Source: Prevotella sp. (GTDB taxonomy: Bacteria; Bacteroidota; Bacteroidia; Bacteroidales; Bacteroidaceae). Taken from it: a DNA stretch of 64,000 nucleotides. A program made the translations under genes and the position numbers. Position 1 is the first letter of the stretch. Every line of letters begins with the position of its first letter. The notes under the pieces are model-generated. The model was not told the origin of the DNA. It ran no database searches and saw nothing but the letters and a program-made list of their open reading frames with translations. Location of the stretch: positions 1 through 64,000 of the forward strand of contig JAFSRY010000033.1 in NCBI GenBank assembly GCA_017445845.1, written 5' to 3'. Of this stretch, positions 9,122 to 17,248 are shown piece by piece.

Positions 9122-9154
9122 GTCAAAAATGTCATTTTTCTAAACATTTTTGAC
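9122..9154. repeat. Perfect 11-bp inverted repeat
   Basis: GTCAAAAATGT (9122-9132) and ACATTTTTGAC (9144-9154) form a stem with an 11-nt loop. It lies about 80 bp beyond the thrA stop and is AT-rich, so it may be a weak terminator or a protein site. Confidence 0.75.
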
Positions 9155-9198
9155 TGTTCGCTCATGAAAATGTTCGGTCTGTAATGATACTATTCTCC

Positions 9199-9212
9199 TC
9201 TCCAATTGGAGA
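9199..9212 (-). terminator. Terminator-like hairpin after thrA
   Basis: TCTCC (9199-9203), AATT loop, GGAGA (9208-9212), about 20 bp beyond the thrA stop. The stem is short and has no clear U-run on the minus strand. Its wording matches the CCTCTCC hairpin at 6452-6469. Confidence 0.45.
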
Positions 9213-9231
9213 AGGGTAAGGGGCGGCTCTT

Positions 9232-11307
9232 TTAGATGTTTGCAATCGACATGATGTTGGCGAAGACGCCGGCAGCGGTCACGCTTGCGCCTGCTCCGTA
9301 GCCTTGTATGAGCATGGGGTACTGGCGGTAGCGTTCGGTGGTGAGCAGGACGATGTTGTTGGAGCCTTCGAGGTTGTAGAAGGGGTGGCTCCTGTCTACG
9401 GCTTCCAGCGACACTTGTGCCCGGCCTTCGTCCATCTGTGCCACGAAACGCCAGCGTCTGCCTTCGGCTTCTAATGCCTTCCTGCGTTTTTCAAAGTCTT
9501 CGTCGAGCAGTGGCAGCCGCTGCCAGAATTCTTCCTGTGTCCCCTGGAAATAGTCGTCGGGCAGGAAGAGGTGCCTTTCGACGTCGCTCTGTTCGATGGC
9601 GTAGCCGGCCTCCCGCGTCAGGATGACGAGTTTCCGGACGACGTCCTTTCCGCTCAGGTCGATGCGCGGGTCGGGCTCGCTGTAGCCCTGTTCCTTGGCT
9701 CTCCGCACGGTTTCGGAGAAGGGTACGTCGGCTGAGATCTCGTTGAAGATGTAGTTCAGCGTGCCGCTCAGCACGGCTTGTATCCTGATGATGTGGTCGC
9801 CGGAGTTGCGTAAGTCGTTGATGGTGCCGATGATGGGTAGTCCGGCTCCGACATTGGTCTCGAAGAGGAATTTCACTCCCTGCCGGATGGCGGTCTCTTT
9901 CAGTTGCCGGTAGTTGCCGTATTCGCTCGATGCCGCAATCTTGTTGGCTGCCACGATGCTGACGTTGTGCTCCAGCAGTGGCTGGTAGAGGTCGGCGATT
10001 TCTTTGCTGGCGGTGCAGTCGACGAAGACGGCATTGTAGACGTTCATGTTGACGATGGCTTCGAGTAGCTTCTTCGGGGTGCTCGGTGGCGAGGTCTTCA
10101 GCTGGCGGCGACAGTCGTCGGTGGCGAGGCCCTGGCGGCTGAAGATGGCGTTGCGCGACGAGGCGATGCCTACTACGTTCAGCCGCAGTCGGTGACGTTT
10201 CATGAGTGTTGCTGCCTGTGTCTGTATCTGTTCGAGCAGCTTTCCGCCGACGGTTCCGATGCCGCAGACGAAGAGGTTGAGCACTTTGTATTCAGAGAGG
10301 AAGAAGGAGTCGTGGAGGACGTTGAGCGACTTCATGAGCAATGCGGAGTGGACGACGATGGTGATGTTGTTCTGTCGGGCTCCCTGTGCGAAGGCGATGA
10401 CGTTGATGCCGTTGCGGCCGAGGGTGGAGAATATCTTTCCGGCGATGCCTGGTGAGTGCTTCATCTGTTCGCCCACGATGCCGATGGTGGCCAGTGCCGT
10501 CTCGACAATCATGGGATTGATGGCTCCCGTCTCGATTTCTCCCTTGAAGGTTTCGTTCAGGGCTTCCGCGGCCTTGGGCGCTTGGTCTTCGAGCACGGCG
10601 ATGGATGTGGAATTCTCCGATGATGCCTGCGCCACCATGAAGGCAGATACGCCCACGGAGGCCAGTGTGGAGAAGATGCGCCGGTTGACACCGACCACTC
10701 CCACCATCGACGGTCCCGTCACCGTGATGAGTGCCGTATGCTCAATGCTGGAGATGCCGCGGATTTGTCTGAGGCTTGAGGTTTGAGATGGTTGGCTTGT
10801 CGCTTGCGACGAGCCGATGATGGTTCCCTGACCGTCTACATTATACATATTGCGCACATGAATGGGTATCTGTTTTACGCAGACGGGGTAGATGGTAGGG
10901 GGATAGAGGATTCTGACTCCGAAGTGGCAAAGCTCCATGGCTTCGGTGTAGCTGAGGCTCGGGATGGTATAGGCGGCAGGAATGAGCTTCGGGTCGGCAG
11001 TCATGAAGCCGTCGACGTTGGTCCAGATCTCCAACACGTCGGCACCGATTTCTGCCGCGATGAGGGCGGCCGTGTAGTCGTTGCCTACGACGAGTGAAAT
11101 CTGAGGCAGGTCTTCCACGGTGTCGCGCGTCAGTTCGTGGACGTCCATCCATTCGGCATCGGCAAACGTTGCGTCGCTGATATACGGACAGTGCTCCATG
11201 ACGACCACGAGGCGGCCTGCCCTTGCTTCACGGTTGACGATGTGTTTCAGCGCACTTGCGCCACGCTGGCTGTCGGTGGCTTCCTTGCCAAATTTCAGTA
11301 CTTTCAT
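9232..11307 (-). CDS. thrA: ThrA-type aspartokinase/homoserine dehydrogenase with eroded kinase domain
   Basis: At 691 residues this is about 120 shorter than usual bifunctional ThrA (~810). The C-terminal homoserine dehydrogenase half looks intact: NAD motif CGIGTVG at 348-354, then ANKIAAS, NVGAGLPIIGTIN and SGTLNYIFNEIS. Two ACT domains lie at about 185-330. The kinase half is damaged. The universal KFGGTS reads KFGKEATDS, and the stretch between VVV (34-36) and AEWMDV (51-56) has lost the usual serine/glycine and helical core. The GRGGSD motif reads VVGNDYTA. The later EIWTNVDGFMTADP and PPTIYP blocks remain. I infer a working homoserine dehydrogenase with a dead or regulatory kinase remnant. 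A separate aspartokinase should then exist elsewhere. Confidence 0.88.
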   Translation of the reverse strand: MKVLKFGKEATDSQRGASALKHIVNREARAGRLVVVMEHCPYISDATFADAEWMDVHELTRDTVEDLPQISLVVGNDYTAALIAAEIGADVLEIWTNVDGFMTADPKLIPAAYTIPSLSYTEAMELCHFGVRILYPPTIYPVCVKQIPIHVRNMYNVDGQGTIIGSSQATSQPSQTSSLRQIRGISSIEHTALITVTGPSMVGVVGVNRRIFSTLASVGVSAFMVAQASSENSTSIAVLEDQAPKAAEALNETFKGEIETGAINPMIVETALATIGIVGEQMKHSPGIAGKIFSTLGRNGINVIAFAQGARQNNITIVVHSALLMKSLNVLHDSFFLSEYKVLNLFVCGIGTVGGKLLEQIQTQAATLMKRHRLRLNVVGIASSRNAIFSRQGLATDDCRRQLKTSPPSTPKKLLEAIVNMNVYNAVFVDCTASKEIADLYQPLLEHNVSIVAANKIAASSEYGNYRQLKETAIRQGVKFLFETNVGAGLPIIGTINDLRNSGDHIIRIQAVLSGTLNYIFNEISADVPFSETVRRAKEQGYSEPDPRIDLSGKDVVRKLVILTREAGYAIEQSDVERHLFLPDDYFQGTQEEFWQRLPLLDEDFEKRRKALEAEGRRWRFVAQMDEGRAQVSLEAVDRSHPFYNLEGSNNIVLLTTERYRQYPMLIQGYGAGASVTAAGVFANIMSIANI

Positions 11308-11333
11308 GCCTCTTTATACCTTAAAGTCTGCCG

Positions 11334-11365
11334 CAAAGGTACATCATTTTTGTGAAACAGCCAAA
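11334..11365 (-). promoter_or_regulatory. Promoter of thrA
   Basis: On the minus strand TTTG (11365-11362), a 20-bp spacer, then TACCTTTG (11341-11334). The leader to the 11307 ATG would be about 22 nt. This shows that the shortened ThrA start is the transcribed one and that no N-terminal coding sequence was missed upstream. Confidence 0.72.
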
Positions 11366-11462
11366 AGAGAACACTCTTTATTCCCCAATTTTTTCGCAAT
11401 CAGCAAAAAAATACAGGCGGTGTCAGAAGGCATGAAGGCTGTTGCGTTGGTGTGTTTTGCCT

Positions 11463-12416
11463 TTATGGCTGCTGGCCGTTTTCTTTCTCTTTGTCAGCCT
11501 TGAGGTAGCTGTGGATGAGATTGTTGTAGAGAAGCACGAAATAGACAAAGGCTGCAGTGCGCTTTTTCTCAGCAAGGCCGGCAACGTAGCCGAAGGGATA
11601 GTCTAAAGAGGTGGTGGCGTAAAACGTACCGTCATCGGCAATCTTGCCGTACTGTACCATTTGGTCGCCATTGGGGGCAAAGGCATTTCCCTGTTCATCA
11701 ATATGGCAGAAAAGAATCTTCTCGTCATCCTGTTTGTAATAAACATTGCCTTGCAGGTCGGCTTCATAGTCGTAAACGCCGTTACGGGTGATAATCATAC
11801 CTTCGGCAGTCTTCTTGAAGAGAAATTCTACTCCGGAATTGCTGACGTAGCGGTTGTCACCGTAAAGGGTGCCGATTTTCTGGTGGCTTCGGTTGAGAAA
11901 CAGAAGGGTGTTCTCACGGGGTGCAGCCAGTGCATCGGTGATTTGTGGCTTGGCAGCAGGCTTTGATGACGGCTTAGCGGTTGTCGTGGCACCTTTGTTG
12001 GGGAAGAAGAAAAAGTAGTAGGCAGCGAGTTTTGCATCTACGCCCTTGTAGTTTCCTATTCTCTTTCCATGACTGCTGTCATACACATTACCATTTTCAA
12101 CATATCCAAGGGTACGTCCTCCACTGCCGTCGGTTACCTGCCCATTGCTTTTGATGACTCCGACAGTATATCCTCCGCTGGCATCCATCACCTGGCCGTT
12201 GCTCCTCAGCTGGTTCAACGTCTGTCCACCACTACCATCGGTTATCCGTTCTCCTCGTATCTGTCCGATGGTGGTGCCGCCAGAGGCATCATAGATACAG
12301 CCGTTTTGGATACGACCAATCACAGTTCCGCCAGAAGCGTCATAGAGGTTCTGGGAATGCAGGCACGTTACAGTGCAAACAGCTGTCAGTGCCAATAATA
12401 GTCTTTTTGCTTTCAT
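11463..12416 (-). CDS. Secreted beta-flower repeat protein
   Basis: A 317-residue protein with a signal peptide (residues ~1-21, cut after CLHS). Six short tandem repeats follow with the pattern (Y/T)DASGGxxIGxI, at about residues 24-125: NLYDASGGTVIG, CIYDASGGTTIG, RITDGSGGQTLN, QVMDASGGYTVG, QVTDGSGGRTLG and NVYDSSHGKRIG. This matches what databases call a 5-fold beta-flower domain. After an Ala/Lys/Pro linker comes a second region (~175-300) with further short strand-like repeats. Function is unknown; the export signal places it in the periplasm or outside. It has its own promoter and stands alone. Confidence 0.8.
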   Translation of the reverse strand: MKAKRLLLALTAVCTVTCLHSQNLYDASGGTVIGRIQNGCIYDASGGTTIGQIRGERITDGSGGQTLNQLRSNGQVMDASGGYTVGVIKSNGQVTDGSGGRTLGYVENGNVYDSSHGKRIGNYKGVDAKLAAYYFFFFPNKGATTTAKPSSKPAAKPQITDALAAPRENTLLFLNRSHQKIGTLYGDNRYVSNSGVEFLFKKTAEGMIITRNGVYDYEADLQGNVYYKQDDEKILFCHIDEQGNAFAPNGDQMVQYGKIADDGTFYATTSLDYPFGYVAGLAEKKRTAAFVYFVLLYNNLIHSYLKADKEKENGQQP

Positions 12417-12472
12417 AAGGTCTAAAGGATTGTATTTGTGGCTTCTTTAGTTGTCAACACTCATTACGGATG

Positions 12473-12504
12473 CAAAAATAATAAAATAATACAATACAGC
12501 CAAG
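12473..12504 (-). promoter_or_regulatory. Promoter of the beta-flower gene
   Basis: On the minus strand -33 CTTG (12504-12501), 20 bp, then -7 TATTTTTG (12480-12473). The leader would be ~50 nt. The site shares a 274-bp intergenic region with the plus-strand promoter at 12554-12583. Confidence 0.6.
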
Positions 12505-12553
12505 TTTTTTTTTAAAAAAACGATATGTCAAATACAAAAACCATATATTCTTC

Positions 12554-12583
12554 CTTGCATTATAGTTTTTTTTCGTATCTTTG
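12554..12583 (+). promoter_or_regulatory. Promoter of the CelD-like gene
   Basis: CTTG (12554-12557), an 18-bp spacer, then TATCTTTG (12576-12583). It lies ~108 bp ahead of the ATG at 12691, inside a strongly AT-rich stretch. Confidence 0.6.
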
Positions 12584-12690
12584 CAGGGAAAAAGAAAAAA
12601 TGACGAATAGACGGATTACCATGTTTGCATTACATTTATTATGTTATGAATGGTCATCTCCCTTTACAATAAAAATTAGCAGACGTAAAT

Positions 12691-13713
12691 ATGACATTGA
12701 GAATATTTAATACTATGGATAATCAAGAGTTGCACGATGCTTGGCTATCCATGGAAAGAAACAGTTCCCCTTTTCTTTTCTACGACTACATCTTGAATAT
12801 ATGGAAGTATGTCAAGTACTTCTCATTCTACTTTCCTCGGATTGTCTGTGTCGTATCAACGAAGCGAGAAATATTGATGATAGTACCGCTAAGATGGGAT
12901 GCTGTCAAGCGCCGATATAAGATGCTTGCCGATTTGCAGGGATGCAGTCATACGGATGCCCTCTTCTCACACAGTTTATCTGAAGATGAGAAAAAGAGGT
13001 GTGTGGATTTCTTCTTTAAGAACATCGGTTATGAATGTAAGTTCAAACGGATCTTGTCCGATTCCCCCTTGCTGCGTTTATCACAGGAGGCGGCAGTAAA
13101 TGCGAAAGACTCAGATTGTGTTAAAATAGACTTCCAGGGCGGTGTGGACAACCTTATAAAAGGACTTAGCAAGTCAGTTCGCCAAAACATTCGTACAGCC
13201 TATAACAGGATGAAAAGAGATGAAATAGAGTTTGAATTGGTCATTTATGACATATCAAACCCTATAGGCGCGGATTCATGGAATAGATTGATGGGTGTTT
13301 ACCTTGACCGTCTCTTTGCGAAATATAAAAAGTCAAGACTTGGCCCCATTTACAAATATACGCATTCATTGAAATATCGATATGTTAAGCATGACACGAA
13401 ATCATTAAGGCATTTGCCAAATAGTTTTCATGCGGTGCTCATGACTAATGGGGACATTATGAGTTTTCTATCTGCGTTCATGAGTCATGACAAGAATGAA
13501 TTGATGGTGCCGCGACTTTGTATTAATGACAAGTATTCGTTTTATTCTCCAGGCTATATCCTATTGGTCGAAACTTTGCACTATTTAGAGACCAATGGAG
13601 CATGTAGAGTGATGGATCTTTGTCGAGGCAGCGAGAAATATAAAATGGATATGGGAGGACAAATCTATTACACTGCCTCGATTGACTACAAACCAATTAA
13701 CAATAGAAAATAG
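12691..13713 (+). CDS. GNAT/CelD-type acyltransferase (Acetyltransf_6-like)
   Basis: A 340-residue protein of the FemAB/CelD branch of the GNAT superfamily. The C-terminal GNAT half has LIKGLSKSVRQNIRTAYNR and the closing VMDLCRGSEKYKMDMGG block, where CelD proteins carry their conserved D-x-x-x-G-x-E-x-Y-K. Relatives act in exopolysaccharide, lipid or peptidoglycan modification, but nothing nearby fixes a substrate. MDNQEL at 12715 is an alternative start. The gene is visibly AT-richer than its neighbours, stands alone, and is followed by a decayed gene fragment. I read this as a transferred segment. Confidence 0.75.
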   Translation: MTLRIFNTMDNQELHDAWLSMERNSSPFLFYDYILNIWKYVKYFSFYFPRIVCVVSTKREILMIVPLRWDAVKRRYKMLADLQGCSHTDALFSHSLSEDEKKRCVDFFFKNIGYECKFKRILSDSPLLRLSQEAAVNAKDSDCVKIDFQGGVDNLIKGLSKSVRQNIRTAYNRMKRDEIEFELVIYDISNPIGADSWNRLMGVYLDRLFAKYKKSRLGPIYKYTHSLKYRYVKHDTKSLRHLPNSFHAVLMTNGDIMSFLSAFMSHDKNELMVPRLCINDKYSFYSPGYILLVETLHYLETNGACRVMDLCRGSEKYKMDMGGQIYYTASIDYKPINNRK

Positions 13714-13855
13714 AAAGACTCAGCTGCATGAGATAGAGTATTTCAACCTTGAATGGTGGCATCAGTCGACTATCGTGAAAAAAAGCAACCGCGGTGTGCA
13801 GTTTCGATGCCCGTTTTTCCAAGGAACATGCCGCCTGCTCCCATACTGCCCCAAC

Positions 13856-13970
13856 GTGTTGAAGCTGCGCATCGCCATCGGCTCACTGGTTGATGACGCC
13901 ATCATCGACGTGGAGAACGTCTATAAGGGCCTGCGCAGAACCACCGGCTGCCAGAAGTGGAACCCTACAT
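13856..13970 (+). pseudogene. Decayed fragment of a CusA/CzcA-type RND efflux pump gene
   Basis: From 13871 the sequence reads IAIGSLVDDAIIDVENVYKG followed by LR. This is the hallmark TM4 motif of heavy-metal RND pumps, with the paired acidic residues. At 13936 the match moves to the next frame and continues QNHRLPEVEPY, as in intact homologues (RENRLPE...). Only about 35 codons of a ~1,000-codon gene survive, with a frameshift and no start. The 96-codon open frame covering this piece (13682-13972) overlaps the CelD-like gene and is probably not expressed. It is GC-richer than the gene before it. Confidence 0.72.
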
Positions 13971-13986
13971 AAAAAATAAAAAAAAT

Positions 13987-14017
13987 TTTGTTCTGCACTC
14001 GATTATTTGTAACTTTG
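13987..14017 (+). promoter_or_regulatory. Promoter of the FAD oxidoreductase gene
   Basis: TTTG (13987-13990), a 19-bp spacer, then TAACTTTG (14010-14017), matching the Bacteroidota consensus. The leader to the ATG at 14037 is only about 15 nt. Confidence 0.8.
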
Positions 14018-14036
14018 CATCGGAAAAGGAATAAGA

Positions 14037-15659
14037 ATGGTAGAAGAATATCAAATAAGAGTCTTGCCGAAGGTGGCTGCCTCAACGGAGGCTATCGTGC
14101 GGTTTCTGGCACAAGAGAAAGGATTGAATGCGAAAGATGTCACTCACGTCCGTATCCTGAAGCGGAGCATCGATGCCCGTCAGCGAACGATTTATGTAAA
14201 CCTTACCGTGAGGGTCTTCATTGGTGAGGAACCGCAGGATGATGCCTATCAGCACACCGACTATCACGACGTGTCCGACCGTCCGCAGGTGATTGTGGTC
14301 GGTGCCGGTCCTGGCGGACTGTTTGCTGCGTTGCGGCTGATTGAACTGGGGCTGCGTCCCGTCGTCATTGAGCGGGGAAAGAATGTCCATGACCGTAAGA
14401 AGGATCTTGCTGACATCTCACGGACCCAGCGTGTAGACGGAGAGAGCAACTATTGTTTCGGAGAGGGTGGGGCGGGAGCCTATTCAGACGGCAAACTCTA
14501 CACCCGTTCGAAAAAGCGTGGTTCGGTGGAGAAAATTCTTAACGTGTTCTGCCAGCATGGGGCTTCGACGGCTATTCTTGCCGACGCTCATCCTCATATC
14601 GGAACAGACCGGCTGCCACAAGTCATTGAGAATATGCGCAACACCATCCTGCACTGCGGCGGTGAGGTGCACTTCCAGACGAAGATGACGCGATTCATTA
14701 TGGAGTCTGCTTCCGCTTCTATGCCTGCGGAAGTACAGCGTGTAATCGGTATTGAAACCGTATCGACAGCCATTGATAATTTGGATGGTCCTCGTGAACG
14801 TACGTTCTTCGGTCCTGTCATCCTCGCAACGGGCCATTCAGCCCGTGATGTCTACCGCTATCTGGTGGCTTCGGGCATAGAGGTTGAAGCAAAAGGTATT
14901 GCCGTCGGTGTCCGTTTGGAACATCCGGCAAAGCTGATTGACCAGATACAATATCATTCGCGGGAAGGTCGTGGGGCTTACCTGCCTACCGCCGAATATT
15001 CTTTTGTAACACAGGTGGATGGACGCGGTGTCTATTCGTTCTGTATGTGTCCGGGAGGCTTCGTCATTCCTGCAGCGACGGGCGAAGAGCAAATTGTCGT
15101 CAACGGAATGAGCCCTGCCAGTCGCGGAACCCGTTGGTCTAATTCAGGCATGGTCGTTGAGGTTCGGCCCGAGGATGTCGAGGAAAAAGGCGGGGTCTTG
15201 CGGATGTTACATTTTCAGGAAGAACTGGAACGGCTGACTTGGCAGCAAGGAAACCGAAAACAGACGGCACCTGCCCAGCGGATGGCTGACTTTGTGAATG
15301 GTCGGTTGTCGGCAGAACTTCCCGACAGTTCCTATTCTCCCGGCTTGATCCCATCACCGCTTCACTTCTGGCTGCCGCCGATGATCTCCCATCGGCTGCA
15401 GGAAGGTTTCAAGACCTTTGGCCGTCAAGCGCACGGATTCCTGACGAACGAAGCAGTGATGATTGCCGTTGAGACCCGTACGTCAAGCCCCATACGTATC
15501 GTCCGACAGCCCGAAACGCTGCAGCATATACGCCTTCAAGGGCTGTTTCCCTGTGGTGAAGGGGCCGGTTATGCCGGAGGTATCGTGTCGGCAGGCATCG
15601 ACGGAGAGCGTTGTGCCGATGCGGTTAAAGAGTTTGGTGTTTGGAATGTTGAATGTTGA
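14037..15659 (+). CDS. Uncharacterised NAD(P)/FAD-dependent dehydrogenase (COG2509 type)
   Basis: A 540-residue flavoprotein. An N-terminal ferredoxin-like region (1-75) is followed by the FAD motif VIVVGAGPGGLFAALR (GAGPGG at 89-94). Then come the family block NYCFGEGGAGAYSDGKLYTR, a central domain with FCMCPGGFVIPAA, and a closing FPCGEGAGYAGGIVSAGIDG that contacts FAD. Length and motif order fit COG2509. Substrate and electron acceptor are unknown. It has its own promoter and no obvious partner. Confidence 0.85.
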   Translation: MVEEYQIRVLPKVAASTEAIVRFLAQEKGLNAKDVTHVRILKRSIDARQRTIYVNLTVRVFIGEEPQDDAYQHTDYHDVSDRPQVIVVGAGPGGLFAALRLIELGLRPVVIERGKNVHDRKKDLADISRTQRVDGESNYCFGEGGAGAYSDGKLYTRSKKRGSVEKILNVFCQHGASTAILADAHPHIGTDRLPQVIENMRNTILHCGGEVHFQTKMTRFIMESASASMPAEVQRVIGIETVSTAIDNLDGPRERTFFGPVILATGHSARDVYRYLVASGIEVEAKGIAVGVRLEHPAKLIDQIQYHSREGRGAYLPTAEYSFVTQVDGRGVYSFCMCPGGFVIPAATGEEQIVVNGMSPASRGTRWSNSGMVVEVRPEDVEEKGGVLRMLHFQEELERLTWQQGNRKQTAPAQRMADFVNGRLSAELPDSSYSPGLIPSPLHFWLPPMISHRLQEGFKTFGRQAHGFLTNEAVMIAVETRTSSPIRIVRQPETLQHIRLQGLFPCGEGAGYAGGIVSAGIDGERCADAVKEFGVWNVEC

Positions 15660-15738
15660 CTCTTGAATTGTCGGCTGCGCCGGCGATGAATTCCTGATTC
15701 TCAATCGCCGAAGGCAACAATTCTACAATCAACATTGA
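15648..15738. terminator. Imperfect inverted repeat between convergent genes
   Basis: AATGTTGACTCTTGAATTGT on the left pairs, with a few mismatches, with ACAATTCTACAATCAACATT on the right, with CGGC/GCCG extending the stem inward. It spans the end of the oxidoreductase gene and the gap before the convergent MFS gene, so it is a reasonable two-way terminator. Confidence 0.5.
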
Positions 15739-15772
15739 CTGACCCTTTGGATGTCGACCTTAGGTCTAATAG

Positions 15773-17140
15773 TCAACAATCTTTGATGTTCGGTAGCTGC
15801 AGGCCATAGCCTTTTTTCTTATCTATATACAGCATTAGGAAGGCGATGGCGATGGCCATGAAGCCCAGACCAGCGAAGATATGCATCGATGTGGCGTAGC
15901 TCGGGTCGGCGGTATTGGCTCTTCCTACACACATCGGGACAATGCTGCGACCGAGATTCTGAATGTAGAATATCATCGAATAAGCCGTACCCAGACACTT
16001 CAGCGGAATCATCTTAGGAACACCCGGCCACAAAGCGGAAGGCACCAATGAGTAGGCAATGCTCAGCAGAATCATCATCGCAATGGCAAAGGCGCTGGCA
16101 TGAATGGGCAGTGAGAAACCGATGTAGACACAAGTGAGCATAGTCGTACCGATGATGATAATCGACACACCTTTTCCCCAACGGTCATAAATACTACCAA
16201 AGATAGGTGTCAGCAGCAGGGTGCCGAATGGTGCTATCGAGGTAAAGAACCCTGCCACATCGGCGTCGACTCCATACTTGGCAATCATCAGTTTCGTTGC
16301 GAATTTCAAGAAAGGACTGACCGCAGAATAGAACACCATACAGAGTAATGTGACAATCCAGAAGCCGGGATTGCGCAGAATGCCACCGATGTCACTCAGG
16401 CGGAAAGAGTCGTCGTCGTGAGTTTTGAGGCTTGAACTTTGAACTTTGAGGGTTTCTTTTTCCAGCTTTCTGTCCATCACGCAATAGACGAGATAGCAGG
16501 CAAAGCCAAGGCTCAGGAACAACAATCCGATGAGCAGGGGTGTCGAGAGGGAATAACGCATGGCAACGGGTGCGCTTAGACTGAGGGCTGATGCCGTGCC
16601 TAAACGTGCCATCGCCACCTGAAGTCCCATTGCGAGTCCTAACTCATGGCCTGTGAACCAGCGAACCATCACTTTGGATACAGTGATGCCACACATTTCA
16701 TAGCCCACACCAAAGACGGAAAAGCCCATTGCCGCCAAAGCAGCAGACAACGGTAAGTGGAGATTGAAGAATGGCAAGGTGACAGTATCTCCTCCAAGTG
16801 GGGCAGTGACGGCATATATCTTAATGAGAACGCCGGCAACCATCAGCGAACACGATAAAATTCCCGTGAAGCGTACGCCCATCCGATCGAGTATGAGCCC
16901 GCTGAAAAACAGCATCAGCAAGAACACATTGATAAAGCTGCCCGATCCCGAGAAGAACCCATAGTCGGTGCTTGACCAACCCAGTCCGCCTTCGCTGACA
17001 GGTTTTTCCAATAGGGTTTCAAGAGGGGACATGACATCATTAATGAAATATCCCATCATCATCGTAAAGGCTACGATAAATAATACTGTCCAACGGGCGG
17101 TTGCTGAGTCATTCAGCCGTTTTGCGATTGCCTCTGCCAT
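15773..17140 (-). CDS. MFS transporter
   Basis: A 455-residue major facilitator protein with about 12 hydrophobic segments in two groups, separated by a charged loop near residues 225-250. DRMG after the second helix and IYDRWGKG in the second half are the signature loops between TM2/3 and TM8/9. The overall style resembles the MFSD1-like and oxalate/nitrate-antiporter groups, but I cannot name a substrate. It follows the glycogen genes by 108 bp on the same strand, with a hairpin between, so it is probably separate. Confidence 0.82.
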   Translation of the reverse strand: MAEAIAKRLNDSATARWTVLFIVAFTMMMGYFINDVMSPLETLLEKPVSEGGLGWSSTDYGFFSGSGSFINVFLLMLFFSGLILDRMGVRFTGILSCSLMVAGVLIKIYAVTAPLGGDTVTLPFFNLHLPLSAALAAMGFSVFGVGYEMCGITVSKVMVRWFTGHELGLAMGLQVAMARLGTASALSLSAPVAMRYSLSTPLLIGLLFLSLGFACYLVYCVMDRKLEKETLKVQSSSLKTHDDDSFRLSDIGGILRNPGFWIVTLLCMVFYSAVSPFLKFATKLMIAKYGVDADVAGFFTSIAPFGTLLLTPIFGSIYDRWGKGVSIIIIGTTMLTCVYIGFSLPIHASAFAIAMMILLSIAYSLVPSALWPGVPKMIPLKCLGTAYSMIFYIQNLGRSIVPMCVGRANTADPSYATSMHIFAGLGFMAIAIAFLMLYIDKKKGYGLQLPNIKDC

Positions 17141-17172
17141 TTTTTTCAGTTGTAGTTGATGAATAATAAAAA

Positions 17173-17221
17173 GGGAACATTACGATGTTTGTTTCTTACG
17201 TTCAAACATAGTAACATCCCC
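17173..17221 (-). terminator. Imperfect hairpin after the glycogen genes
   Basis: GGGAACATTACGATGTTTG and CAAACATAGTAACATCCCC are inverted copies matching at about 15 of 19 positions. The hairpin lies just beyond the phosphorylase stop on the minus strand and would separate the glycogen operon from the MFS gene. The right arm also contains a TATGTTTG box on the minus strand that could start MFS transcription. Confidence 0.4.
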
Positions 17222-17248
17222 TTAGCTTATTTTATTAGTTTATAATCC

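Larger units (their letters stand above)
8598..9231. other. Intergenic region rich in inverted repeats
   Basis: No convincing gene in 634 bp. A 116-codon minus-strand frame (8590-8940) covers the gcv promoter and has no recognisable content. The stretch holds the gcv promoter, a GGGGC/GCCCC mini-hairpin near 8684-8700, a perfect 17-bp inverted repeat at 8915-8955, an 11-bp one at 9122-9154, and a terminator-like hairpin at 9199-9212. Its composition resembles a non-coding repeat element more than a decayed gene. Confidence 0.6.

Noticed and set aside
12525..12710. 61-codon frame spanning the CelD promoter region
   Set aside because: It includes the -7 box within its coding part, is AT-rich and has no similarity that I can see.
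13682..13972. 96-codon gene overlapping the CelD-like gene
   Set aside because: Only the RND-pump-like piece is recognisable, it shifts frame, and the start lies inside another gene. It is better read as a pseudogene fragment.
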